From: Streptomyces sp. DT2A-34
GTDB lineage: Bacteria > Actinomycetota > Actinomycetes > Streptomycetales > Streptomycetaceae
Direction: 5' to 3'
Length of the DNA: 64,000 nt
NCBI RefSeq assembly: GCF_030499515.1
Contig: NZ_JASTWJ010000001.1
Location: 7,916,001-7,980,000 of the forward strand
Part shown: piece after piece, positions 26,582 through 34,834 of the stretch
Numbering within the stretch: the first letter of the stretch is position 1
Layout of the letters: each line of letters begins with the position of its first letter
Position numbers and translations under genes: made by a program
Notes under the pieces: model-generated
Databases searched by the model: none
The model's input: the letters and a program-made list of their open reading frames with translations, nothing else
Told to the model about the DNA's origin: nothing

Positions 26582-27515
26582 GGGAGTGGCTGCCATGGTG
26601 GTGGCCGTGGTCGTGATGACCGTCCCCATGGTGGTGGTGGCCGTCGTCGTCCGGGTGGAAGTGCGGCTGCTGGGGCATGCCGACCTTGTCCTCGAAGCCG
26701 GGCAGCGCGATGCGGTACACGCACGAGTCGCAGTTCATCCGCAGGTCGCCCTTCAGCGCCTCCTCGTACCGCTCCATCACCAGGTCGAGGAGCTCCGGCT
26801 CCGGGCCGATGACGTCCCCCGAGCGCACCTCGACCTCCGGGTGCGCGGCCGCCCAGCCCTCCGTCTGCTGCCGCACCCGGTCCGGCAGGATGCCCGTGAA
26901 CAGGAAGTAGGGCAGGACGACGATCCGCTTCGCCCCCAGCTTCACGCACCGGTCGAGACCGCTCGGCACATCCGGCGCCGCGAGCGACACGAACGCCGTC
27001 TCCACGCCCGCGTATCCGCGCCCCTCCCACAGCAGCCGCGCCGCCTTGTGCACCTCGGCGTTGGCGTCCGGGTCGGTCGACCCGCGCCCGACGAGCAGCA
27101 CGGTGACGTCGGCCCGGTCGCCGGGCGTGCGCCCCTCCGTGCCGAGCGCCTCGTCGAGCCGCCGTTCGAGGACGGACAGCAGCGACGGGTGCGGGCCGAG
27201 CGGGCGGCCGTAGGTGTACGAGATCCCGGGGTGCCGCTCCTTCTCGCGGGCCAGCGCCGCCGGGATGTCCCCCTTGGCGTGCCCGGCCGACACCAGCATC
27301 AGCGGCACCGCGGCGAAACGCCGCACGCCCCGCTCGACCAGCTCGGTCACGGCCTCGCCCAGGGGCGGCGGGGACAGCTCGATGAAGCCGCCCGCGACGG
27401 GCAGGCCGGGGTGGCGGGCCCCCAGCTCCCGGACGAAGTCGCGGAACGCCTCGGCTCCGGCATCGTCCCGGGTGCCATGACCGGCGATGAGCAGGGCGGG
27501 CGGCGGGGTGGTCAC
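26571..27515 (-). CDS. cbiX: Sirohydrochlorin cobaltochelatase, CbiX type, His-rich tail
   Basis: 314 residues from GTG 27515 with GAGGAG at six bases; the GTG overlaps the cobH stop (GTGA). Two related chelatase halves are visible: LLIAGHGTRDDAGAEAF, then VTVLLVGRGSTDPDANAEV, each holding a strand-loop region of CbiX/SirB. VYRIALPGFEDKVG is typical of actinomycete members. The end is a run of His and Asp (HHHHGDGHHDHGHHHG and flanks, about 17 His in the last 35 residues), probably a cobalt or nickel store. It inserts cobalt early, into sirohydrochlorin. Confidence 0.9.
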   Translation of the reverse strand: MTTPPPALLIAGHGTRDDAGAEAFRDFVRELGARHPGLPVAGGFIELSPPPLGEAVTELVERGVRRFAAVPLMLVSAGHAKGDIPAALAREKERHPGISYTYGRPLGPHPSLLSVLERRLDEALGTEGRTPGDRADVTVLLVGRGSTDPDANAEVHKAARLLWEGRGYAGVETAFVSLAAPDVPSGLDRCVKLGAKRIVVLPYFLFTGILPDRVRQQTEGWAAAHPEVEVRSGDVIGPEPELLDLVMERYEEALKGDLRMNCDSCVYRIALPGFEDKVGMPQQPHFHPDDDGHHHHGDGHHDHGHHHGSHSHAH

Positions 27516-28102
27516 GATTTCTCCTCGGAATCTGAAGTGGGGTGGTACAGCAGAGCGTTGAGTGCGGCAGCGGCGACCGCCGAACCGCCCTTCTCGGACA
27601 CGTTGCTCACGGCGGGCAGCCCGCTCTCGCGCAACGCGGCCTTGGACTCGACCGCGCCGACGAAGCCGACGGGCAGACCGATGACGAGCGCGGGGGAGGC
27701 ATCGAGGGTCAGCAACTCCTCCAGCGCGGTGGGTGCGTTGCCGATGACCCAGAGCGCGCCCGGGCCGACCTGCTCGTAGGCGAGCCGGATCGCGTGCGCC
27801 GAACGGGTCAGCCCCGGCCCGGCCACGGCATCCCTGAGCCGGCACACGGTCTCGCGCCGGGTGATGCCGGCCCCGACCATCTCCACATCCACGACGACGG
27901 GCGCGCCCGTGTGCAGGGCCGCGTGCGCCTTCTCCAGGTCGCCCTCGTCCGTGACGAGATCGGTGGCGTACTCCAGGTCGGCCGCGGAGTGGATGACCCG
28001 CTCCACCACCGCCCGGGTCAGCGGCGGGAAGTGCGAGGTGTCCAGGCGGGCGCGCAGCCGCCGGTAGGACTCCTCCTCGATGGGATGAACGACGCGGTTC
28101 AC
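27512..28102 (-). CDS. cobH: Precorrin-8X methylmutase
   Basis: 196 residues from GTG 28102, overlapping the preceding stop by four bases. CobH/CbiC moves the C11 methyl group to C12 to give hydrogenobyrinate or cobyrinate. Family motifs: HPIEEESYRRLRARLDTSHF, RVIHSAADLEYA (with the catalytic His), VGAGITRRE, and ALWVIGNAPTALEELL. Length is normal. Confidence 0.95.
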   Translation of the reverse strand: MNRVVHPIEEESYRRLRARLDTSHFPPLTRAVVERVIHSAADLEYATDLVTDEGDLEKAHAALHTGAPVVVDVEMVGAGITRRETVCRLRDAVAGPGLTRSAHAIRLAYEQVGPGALWVIGNAPTALEELLTLDASPALVIGLPVGFVGAVESKAALRESGLPAVSNVSEKGGSAVAAAALNALLYHPTSDSEEKS

Positions 28103-29790
28103 TCGGCCTCCTGCCAGCGGTAGCCGCGCGGCGTCACCATGCGCCCCGCGATGTCCCGGGTCGCCGTGTTGCCCACCGTCACGACCGTCATCATGTCGAC
28201 CGTCGCCGGGTCGAGGGTGCCCAGTGTCGTGAGCCGAGCGGACTCGTCCGGCCGTGACGCGTTCCGTACGACACCGACCGGCGTCGTGGGCTCGCGGTGC
28301 TCGGCGAGGATCGCGAGGGCCTTGGGCAGCTGCCAGTCCCGGCCCCGGGAACGGGGGTTGTAGAAGGTGACCACGATGTCCGCCTCGGCCGCGGCCCGCA
28401 CCCGCCGCTCGATGACCTCCCACGGTGTGTGCAGGTCGGAGAGGCTGATCGACACGTGGTCGTGCCCGAGCGGCGCACCGAGGATCGCGGCGGCCGCGAG
28501 CGCGGCGGTGACGCCCGGCACCCCGATCACGTCGATGTCGTCGGAGGCCTCGGCGAGCGCGGGGGAGGCCATGGCGTACACGCCGGCGTCACCGCTGCCG
28601 ATCAGCGCGACCGCCTGCCCCTTCCGGGCCTCCGCGACGGCCGTCCGGGCCCGCTCCTCCTCGGCGCCGAGCCCCGACTCCAGGACCCGCGTGCCGGGCC
28701 GCAGCAGGTCGCGGATCTGGTCGACGTACTGGTCGAGCCCTACGAGCACGGAGGCCCGCCGCAGCTCGGCCTTCGCACGCGGGGTGAGCAGGTCCCGGGC
28801 GCCGGGTCCGAGCCCGACGACCGCGAGCCGCCCGCGCCCCGGCCGCCGTACGACGGCACAGGTCGCCATCGCCGGCTGCCCGTCGGCGCGCTCCGACTTC
28901 CGCTTGGGTACGAGGAGTTCGCCGCCGCCCACGAGAGCGGCGGCCTCGGCGACCGAGGGGGTGCCCACCGCGGCGAGGGGCGCCTCGGAGGGGTTGGGGA
29001 CCTCGACGGCGGCCAGCTCCTCGGCGGAGTGGGTGACGAGGGGGACGCCGAGGCGTTCGGCGGCCTCGACGATGCCGGGTTCGTCGGCCTTGGCGTCGAC
29101 GGTGGCGAGTTCCGCGAGGGACTTGGGGGACAGGCCGGCGTCGCCGAGCGCGCTCTCGATCAGCCCGAGCACCTCGTCGACGGGGGCGCCCTTGGAGGCA
29201 CCGACGCCGACGACGAGGGACGGCGGGCGCAGGACGACCTCGTGCTCGGCGACGGTCTCGACGAGCCGATCCGTCAGACGGACGGTGCAGGAACCCTCGG
29301 CGGCGACCGGGAGCGGCGGCAGCGGCCAGGCCAACTCGGCCTTCAGAGCCACCGCTTCACCGTCGAGCAGGGCCCGCGAGACCCCGGCGACATCGCCCTC
29401 CACCGGGAACCCGAGCGTGTCCAGACCGGGCAGCCCCACGGCATCGGTCGCCGTCGTCACCACGGGCTCGGCCCCCAGCAACTCCCCGACCTCCCGGGCG
29501 AGTTCATTGGCCCCGCCGCCATGCCCGCCGACCAGCGACACGGCGAACCGCCCGCCCTCGTCGACGCACACCACGCCCGGGTCGGTCGCCTTGTCACCCA
29601 GCAGCGGGGCGATCAGCCGTACGACCGCTCCCGTCGCGAGAAAGCACACGAGCTGCTCGCACTCCGCGAACGCCCGCCGTACGGCGTCCCCGACGGGCCC
29701 GTCGTACACGCGCACGCGCTCCGGCCACGCGGCGACCAGCCGGTCCCGCGCCGCCGCCCCCGCCGCGGTGGCGGAAATGAGGCCGATCAC
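28099..29790 (-). CDS. cobJ: CbiG-CobJ fusion (ring opening / precorrin-3B C17-methyltransferase)
   Basis: 563 residues from GTG 29790. Residues 1 to about 310 form CbiG: LVCFLATGAVVRLIAPLLGDK, VGGHGGGANELAREVG, and a second half starting VVGVGASKGAPVDEV. From about residue 318 comes a tetrapyrrole methylase of the CobJ/CbiH type: LAVVGLGPGARDLLTPRA and SGDAGVYAMASP for S-adenosylmethionine binding, VTFYNPRSRGRDWQLPKAL. It would open the contracted ring lactone and methylate C17. CbiG belongs to the oxygen-independent route, notable beside CobN. Confidence 0.93.
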   Translation of the reverse strand: MIGLISATAAGAAARDRLVAAWPERVRVYDGPVGDAVRRAFAECEQLVCFLATGAVVRLIAPLLGDKATDPGVVCVDEGGRFAVSLVGGHGGGANELAREVGELLGAEPVVTTATDAVGLPGLDTLGFPVEGDVAGVSRALLDGEAVALKAELAWPLPPLPVAAEGSCTVRLTDRLVETVAEHEVVLRPPSLVVGVGASKGAPVDEVLGLIESALGDAGLSPKSLAELATVDAKADEPGIVEAAERLGVPLVTHSAEELAAVEVPNPSEAPLAAVGTPSVAEAAALVGGGELLVPKRKSERADGQPAMATCAVVRRPGRGRLAVVGLGPGARDLLTPRAKAELRRASVLVGLDQYVDQIRDLLRPGTRVLESGLGAEEERARTAVAEARKGQAVALIGSGDAGVYAMASPALAEASDDIDVIGVPGVTAALAAAAILGAPLGHDHVSISLSDLHTPWEVIERRVRAAAEADIVVTFYNPRSRGRDWQLPKALAILAEHREPTTPVGVVRNASRPDESARLTTLGTLDPATVDMMTVVTVGNTATRDIAGRMVTPRGYRWQEAE

Positions 29791-31055
29791 TGGGCAACTC
29801 CTTCGCTACGGCCGTCGGGCCTGACACCCCACAGCAGAAAAACGGGATTGGTCGCCGCCAGCCGGGTGACGTCCCCCGGCAGCGGCGCGAGCCGCGACGA
29901 CTGCAACAGCACTCCGTCGCAGTCGAACCCGGCACTCTTCAGCGCCTCACGGGCGGCCGGTACCCGGTCGAGCGCGGCCATGGCGACGACCACCGTGCGC
30001 CGGGCGCGCCGCGCGCAGGCGGTGACGACGGCGGGCAGTTCGCGCCCGCCGCCGCCGACGAACACGGCGTCGGGGTCGTCGGCGAGACCCGCGAGCGCGT
30101 CCGGCGCCGCGCCGTGCACCACATGCACGTCCACGCCGTGTGCGGCGGCGTTGGCGCGGATCCGCGCCACCCCGTCGGGTGCCTTCTCGACGGCGACGGC
30201 CGCCGCCCCGAGCCGGGCGCACTCCACGGCCACCGAGCCGGAGCCCGCGCCGACGTCCCACACCAGGTCGCCGAGCCGTGGGCCCAGCCGGGCCAGGGCC
30301 AGCGCCCGCACCTCGAACTTCGTGATCATCGAGTCGCGGTGCGCGAAGTCGGCCTCGCCCAGAGCCCATCCGGCGGGCCGTACGTCCGGCCCCGCGAGCG
30401 TCCGCACCGGGCCGAGCATCCGTGTCCTGTCCAGGCACAGCACGACGCTCACCGCCGTACCCCAGTCACGGGCCGCCGCCTCGGCGGGCGACACCCGCTC
30501 CACGCGCTCCCGCTCGGGATCGCCCAGCGCGGAGGCCACCACCAGCACACGCCCGCTGTCCCGCAGGGCCGCACCCAGCTCGGCCGGTCCGGCCCCCGGC
30601 CCGGTCAGCACGGCGACCTTGGGATGCGCCCGGCAGACATTGACGGCCGTCCGCGGATCCCGCCCATGCGCGCTGACGACGACCGCGTCGTCCCAGGTCA
30701 GCCCGAGCCGCGCGAAGGCGGTGGCGACGGACGACACCCCTGGCCGCACATCCAGCCGCTCCGACCCGAACCGCTCGGCGAGCGCCCGCACGATCCCGAA
30801 GAACCCGGGGTCGCCGGAGGCCAGCACCAGGACCGGCCGATCCTTCGCGACGTACTCCTCGACCGTGTCGAGGGCGGCCGAGAGCGCCCCGAGCACGACC
30901 CGCTCCACCCCGTCCGGCAGCCGTACGGCCTCCAGATGCCGCCGCCCGCCGACGACCAGCTCGGCATCGGCGAGGACGTCCTCGGGCAGCGGCGCCCCCG
31001 TCCCCGTACCGACGACCGTGATCGGCCGCTCGCGGATCGGCCGCTCGGAGGTCAC
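29787..31055 (-). CDS. cobL: Precorrin-6Y C5,15-methyltransferase (decarboxylating)
   Basis: 422 residues from GTG 31055. The N-terminal half is a CbiE-type tetrapyrrole methylase (ITVVGTGTGAPLPEDV, VLASGDPGFFGIVRAL). The C-terminal half is a CbiT-type Rossmann methylase/decarboxylase (MITKFEVRALALARLGPR, LVWDVGAGSGSVAVECARLG). As in other CobL fusions, it methylates C5 and C15 and removes the acetate side-chain carboxyl group. Overlaps both neighbours by four bases. Confidence 0.95.
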   Translation of the reverse strand: MTSERPIRERPITVVGTGTGAPLPEDVLADAELVVGGRRHLEAVRLPDGVERVVLGALSAALDTVEEYVAKDRPVLVLASGDPGFFGIVRALAERFGSERLDVRPGVSSVATAFARLGLTWDDAVVVSAHGRDPRTAVNVCRAHPKVAVLTGPGAGPAELGAALRDSGRVLVVASALGDPERERVERVSPAEAAARDWGTAVSVVLCLDRTRMLGPVRTLAGPDVRPAGWALGEADFAHRDSMITKFEVRALALARLGPRLGDLVWDVGAGSGSVAVECARLGAAAVAVEKAPDGVARIRANAAAHGVDVHVVHGAAPDALAGLADDPDAVFVGGGGRELPAVVTACARRARRTVVVAMAALDRVPAAREALKSAGFDCDGVLLQSSRLAPLPGDVTRLAATNPVFLLWGVRPDGRSEGVAQ

Positions 31056-31870
31056 GTGCTCGCCCCGCGCTCGCGCAGCGCCCGCCGCGCCTGCGGGTCG
31101 GCCTTCCGGTACCCGTGGAAGTGACCGGGGTGGTAGAGGTGCGAGCGGGTGCCGTGCGCGTCGAGGGCCGGGCCGACCAGGAACAGGGTGTGCTTCCAGA
31201 GCTTGTGCTCCTTGACGGTCTCCTCCAGCGTGCCGATCGTGCACTTCACGACGAGCTCCTCCGGCCAGGTCGCCTGGTAGGCGACGACGACCGGCGTCGA
31301 CGTCGGATACCCGCCCTCCAGCAGCTCCCGCACGAGCTGCCCGCTACGGGCGGCCGACAGGAAGATCGCCATGGTGGTCCCGTGCTTGGCGAACTCCCGC
31401 ACCTCCTCGCCGGGCGGCATCGGCGTCTTGCCGCCACCGAGCCGGGTGAGGACGACGGACTGCGCGACCTCGGGGATCGTCAGCTCCCGCTGGGCGAGCG
31501 CGGCGACGGCGGAGAAGGCGGAGACCCCGGGCACGACCTCGGTCTCGACGCCGATCCCGGCACACCGGTCGAGCTGCTCCTGCGTACCGCCCCAGAGGGC
31601 GGGGTCACCGGAGTGGATGCGCGCGACCTTGAGTCCGGCCTCACGGGCCCGCTCGTACACGGCGACGACGTCCTCCAGGGACATGGTCGCCGAGTCGAGG
31701 ATCTCGGCGTCCTCACGCGCGTGCTGGAGGACCTCCGCCTGCACCAGGCTGGCCGCCCAGATCACGACGTCGGCCTCGGCGATGGCACGCGCGGCGCGGA
31801 ACGTCAGCAGATCGGCGGCGCCGGGGCCGGCACCGACGAAGGTCACCTTGCCGGTGGGGGCATCGGCCAT
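31052..31870 (-). CDS. cobM: Precorrin-4 C11-methyltransferase
   Basis: 272 residues from ATG 31870. CobM/CbiF of the tetrapyrrole methylase family: VTFVGAGPGAADLLTFRA at the start, RIHSGDPALWGGTQEQLD, VVPGVSAFSAVAALAQRELT, and LTRLGGGKTPMPPGE, all specific to C11 methylation. An 84-base gap separates its start from cobI, the largest spacer inside the operon; no hairpin of note is seen there. Confidence 0.95.
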   Translation of the reverse strand: MADAPTGKVTFVGAGPGAADLLTFRAARAIAEADVVIWAASLVQAEVLQHAREDAEILDSATMSLEDVVAVYERAREAGLKVARIHSGDPALWGGTQEQLDRCAGIGVETEVVPGVSAFSAVAALAQRELTIPEVAQSVVLTRLGGGKTPMPPGEEVREFAKHGTTMAIFLSAARSGQLVRELLEGGYPTSTPVVVAYQATWPEELVVKCTIGTLEETVKEHKLWKHTLFLVGPALDAHGTRSHLYHPGHFHGYRKADPQARRALRERGAST

Positions 31871-31954
31871 GGGGAATCGGTCCTCTCCTACAAGGGGGTT
31901 CAGGGGATCAGCGGGGACGGGCGGCGGGGCGTTGCCCGGGACGTCGTACGGGCG

Positions 31955-32689
31955 TCAGAGCTTGCCGCCCCGCCCGCCGTCGCGCCGCGCGGGGGCGATG
32001 AGCGTCGAGAGATAGGGAAGGGGCGTGCCGCCGAGCTCGGCGGCCGGCCGGATCGACTCCTCCTCCAGCCCGAGTGCCGACCCCCACACCGCGTCCCCGA
32101 GCCGCCCGGTCTCCCGCAGCGCCTCGGCGACCTCCCGCGCCTGCCGGCCGAACTTGTAGGCGACGACGGTGCCGGGCCCGGCGAGAGCCTCCTTGAGCAC
32201 GGTCGCCCCCGCCGTGACGGGCACGAGCGTGAGCGGCTCGGTCCCCTCGGTCAGCACGGCACCCGACCGCGCGGCGAGGTCCTGCATGGCGGTGATGCCA
32301 GGCACGGTCTCGACGACGGTGTCGGGCACCAACTCGCCGATGGTCTGGGCGAGATAGGTGAAGGTCGAATAGACATTGGGATCACCGATGGTCGCGAAGG
32401 CCACGGCGGCATGCCCGCGCAGCAGCTCGGCCACCCGCTCGCCCGCCGCGTCCCAGGCGGCCTCGCGCCGCCCCCGGTCGGTCCGCTCATTGAGGGCGAA
32501 CACGACCCGCACGACCTTCTCCTCGGGCACGTAATGCAGCACGGTCGCCTCGGCGCGTCCACGCTCACCCGTGTCCATCACGGGTACGACGACGACATCG
32601 GCGGCCCGCAGAGCGTTGACGCCCTTGACGGTCACCAGCTCCGGGTCGCCGGGACCCACCCCGACTCCGATCAACCTGCTGCTGCTCAT
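31955..32689 (-). CDS. cobI: Precorrin-2 C20-methyltransferase
   Basis: 244 residues from ATG 32689, overlapping the cobB stop (ATGA). CobI/CbiL motifs: LIGVGVGPGDPELVTVKGVNAL, FATIGDPNVYSTFTYLAQTI, VETVPGITAMQDLAARSG. It adds the C20 methyl group that is later lost on ring contraction. One of the methylases that share a common fold across this operon (CobI, CobJ, CobM, CobL N-terminus). Confidence 0.95.
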   Translation of the reverse strand: MSSSRLIGVGVGPGDPELVTVKGVNALRAADVVVVPVMDTGERGRAEATVLHYVPEEKVVRVVFALNERTDRGRREAAWDAAGERVAELLRGHAAVAFATIGDPNVYSTFTYLAQTIGELVPDTVVETVPGITAMQDLAARSGAVLTEGTEPLTLVPVTAGATVLKEALAGPGTVVAYKFGRQAREVAEALRETGRLGDAVWGSALGLEEESIRPAAELGGTPLPYLSTLIAPARRDGGRGGKL

Positions 32690-34227
32690 GACGTCCGGCA
32701 CCTCTCCACGAACCGACGGGCGACACCGGGCTGCGAGGCCCAGTGCGTGTGCAGATAACTCGCGTGCACGCCCTGCTGTACGAAACCTTCGACCCGCCGT
32801 TGAGGGGCGCGCACCCCCCAGGCGGGCGCCGCCCCCGAGCCGGGCTCGACGACGGTCCGATGAAACTCGTGCCCCCGCATCCGCGTCCCCGCCCCGGCGA
32901 GCACACTGTCACTCACGGCGACGGCGTCCCGATACCCGAGCGTGAGCCGCTCGCTCATCCGGGCACCGGCATCGAGCACCCCGCACATGGGCTGCCCGTC
33001 CAGCTCCCGACAGAGATAGAGCAGCCCGGCACACTCGGCGGCGACGGGAGCGCCGCTCAACGCGAAGTCACCGATGGCCTTGCGCAGGGGTTCGTTGGCG
33101 GACAGCTCAGCGGCGTACACCTCGGGGAACCCGCCCCCGATGACCAAGCCCCGGGTGCCGTCGGGGAGTTGCTCGTCACGGAGGGGGTCGAAGGGGACGA
33201 CTTCGGCACCGGCGGCGGCGAGAAGCTCGGCGTGCTCGGCGTAGGAGAAGGTGAAGGCGGGACCGCCGGCGACGGCAACGCTCACACGCCGGTCGCCATT
33301 CTTCAGCCCGTCTGGGGGTGCCCCCTCTGGGGGAGTTTGAGGACGAGGCCGTTCAGGCCGATCGGGGGTCCAGGGGGCGGAGCCCCCTGGCGGGGTCGAA
33401 GGGGCGGAGCCCTTGGAGGTCGGGACGGGAAGGGGCGGCGGGGGCGCTGCATCCATCAGCGGCTCCGCCGCGGGAACCAAGACCTCACCCGCATCCCAAG
33501 CCGCACACGACAACACACCCGCACCCCGCGCCAGCGCGACCAACGCCTCCAGATCGCACCCTGCGGAAACCTGCGCCGCCATCGCCCCCACGGCCTCCAC
33601 AGCGGCAGCGTGCCGCTCGGCGACCGGCACCAGCCCCAGATGCCGCGAAGGCGTATCCACCTGCGCAACCCGCCGCAGCACCCCCAGCACGGGCACCCCG
33701 GCCGAGTCCAACGCCTCCCGCAGCAACTCCTCATGCCGATCCGACGCGACCTTGTTCAGGATCACGCCCCCGACCCGCACCTCCGGATCCCACGAAGCGA
33801 ACCCATGCACCAGCGCCGCAACGGACCGAGACTGCGACGAAGCGTCCACGACGAGCACCACCGGCGCCCGCAGCAACTTCGCCACATGCGCGGTGGACGC
33901 CAGTTCCCCTTCCCCCGCGGCCCCGTCGTACATCCCCATGACGCCCTCGACGACAGCGACGTCACACCCGCGCGCCCCATGCAGAAACAACGGCCCGATC
34001 AACTCCGGCCCGCACAGATACGCGTCGAGATTCCGCCCCACCCGCCCGGTGGCGAGCGAGTGATACCCGGGATCGATGTAGTCCGGCCCCACCTTGTGCG
34101 GAGACACGGCGAGCCCCCGCGCGGTGAGCGCGGCCATCAACCCCGTGGCGACGGTGGTCTTGCCGCTGCCCGAGGAGGGCGCGGCAATGACCAGCCGAGG
34201 GACGGACGAGGACGAGGAGGAGGACAT
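32686..34227 (-). CDS. cobB: Cobyrinate a,c-diamide synthase, with repeat-derived linker
   Basis: 513 residues from ATG 34227. Amidates the a and c side chains of (hydrogeno)cobyrinate with glutamine and ATP. The N-terminal dethiobiotin-synthetase-like ATPase shows IAAPSSGSGKTTVATGL, KVGPDYIDPGYH and VVEGVMGMYDGA. The C-terminal class I glutamine amidotransferase holds the Cys in AAECAGLLYLC and ends with VHASYLHTHWASQPG. Residues of about 260-307 between the domains are unusual: Pro/Ser/Gly-rich and encoded by a copy of the intergenic repeat at 33305-33445, yet the frame stays open. Functional if the linker is tolerated. Confidence 0.93.
   Translation of the reverse strand: MSSSSSSSVPRLVIAAPSSGSGKTTVATGLMAALTARGLAVSPHKVGPDYIDPGYHSLATGRVGRNLDAYLCGPELIGPLFLHGARGCDVAVVEGVMGMYDGAAGEGELASTAHVAKLLRAPVVLVVDASSQSRSVAALVHGFASWDPEVRVGGVILNKVASDRHEELLREALDSAGVPVLGVLRRVAQVDTPSRHLGLVPVAERHAAAVEAVGAMAAQVSAGCDLEALVALARGAGVLSCAAWDAGEVLVPAAEPLMDAAPPPPLPVPTSKGSAPSTPPGGSAPWTPDRPERPRPQTPPEGAPPDGLKNGDRRVSVAVAGGPAFTFSYAEHAELLAAAGAEVVPFDPLRDEQLPDGTRGLVIGGGFPEVYAAELSANEPLRKAIGDFALSGAPVAAECAGLLYLCRELDGQPMCGVLDAGARMSERLTLGYRDAVAVSDSVLAGAGTRMRGHEFHRTVVEPGSGAAPAWGVRAPQRRVEGFVQQGVHASYLHTHWASQPGVARRFVERCRTS
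33305..33445 (-). repeat. Family A repeat lying in frame inside cobB (copy 2)
   Basis: Shares GTTTGAGGACGAGGCC, GGGGGTCCAGGGGGCGGAGC and GGGTCGAAGGGGCGGAGCCC with the intergenic copies at 12555-12775 and 46735-46830, ending in the same GGGGCGGCGGGGGCG. Here it is inside coding sequence, between the ATPase and amidotransferase domains. On the coding strand it yields the segment PPPPLPVPTSKGSAPSTPPG and its continuation. Confidence 0.8.
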
Positions 34228-34234
34228 CACGCGA

Positions 34235-34834
34235 TCACCACTCGATGCCCCTCTGGCCCTTCTGACCCACATCCATCGGGTGCTTCACCTTGGACATGTC
34301 GGTCACCAGGTCGGCGAACTCGACGAGCTTCTCGGGCGCGTTCCGCCCGGTGATCACGACATGCTGGGTACCGGGCCGATCACGGAGCACGTCGACCACC
34401 TCATCGGTGTCCACCCACCCCCAGTGCATCGGGTACGCGAACTCGTCGAGCACGTACAGCTTGTACGTCTCGGCCGCCAGGTCCCGCTTGACCTGCTCCC
34501 AGCCCTCCCGGGCCTTCTCCTCGTTGTCCATCTGATCGTCACGCTGCACCCACGACCAACCCTCACCCATCTTGTGCCAGTCGACGGACCCGCCCTCACC
34601 ACTTGCACCGAGCACCCGCAGCGCGTTCTCCTCGCCGACCTTCCACTTGGCCGACTTGACGAACTGGAACACCCCGATGGGCCACCCCTGGTTCCAGGCC
34701 CGCAGGGCAAGCCCGAACGCAGCGGTCGACTTGCCCTTCCCGACGCCCGTGTGCACGACGACAAGCGGCCGATTACGACGCTGACGAGTCGTCAGTCCAT
34801 CGTCCGGCACCACACTCGGCTGACCCTGAGGCAC
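34235..34834 (-). CDS. cobO: Corrinoid adenosyltransferase
   Basis: 199 residues from GTG 34834, which overlaps the chelatase stop by one base. CobO/BtuR family: P-loop VVHTGVGKGKSTAAFGLALR, then VFQFVKSAKWKVGEE, LYVLDEFAYPMHWGWV and VVITGRNAPEKLVEFADLVT. It transfers the adenosyl group of ATP to cob(I)alamin-type intermediates to form the Co-C bond. Length normal. Confidence 0.96.
   Translation of the reverse strand: MPQGQPSVVPDDGLTTRQRRNRPLVVVHTGVGKGKSTAAFGLALRAWNQGWPIGVFQFVKSAKWKVGEENALRVLGASGEGGSVDWHKMGEGWSWVQRDDQMDNEEKAREGWEQVKRDLAAETYKLYVLDEFAYPMHWGWVDTDEVVDVLRDRPGTQHVVITGRNAPEKLVEFADLVTDMSKVKHPMDVGQKGQRGIEW

Noticed and set aside
28297..31215. A 972-codon plus-strand frame opposite cobJ and cobL
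   Set aside because: Composition is low-complexity Ser/Arg/Thr/Pro, and the opposite strand encodes clear methylases.
31871..31954. A second riboswitch or promoter between cobM and cobI
   Set aside because: The 84-base spacer has none of the B12-box words and no clear promoter.
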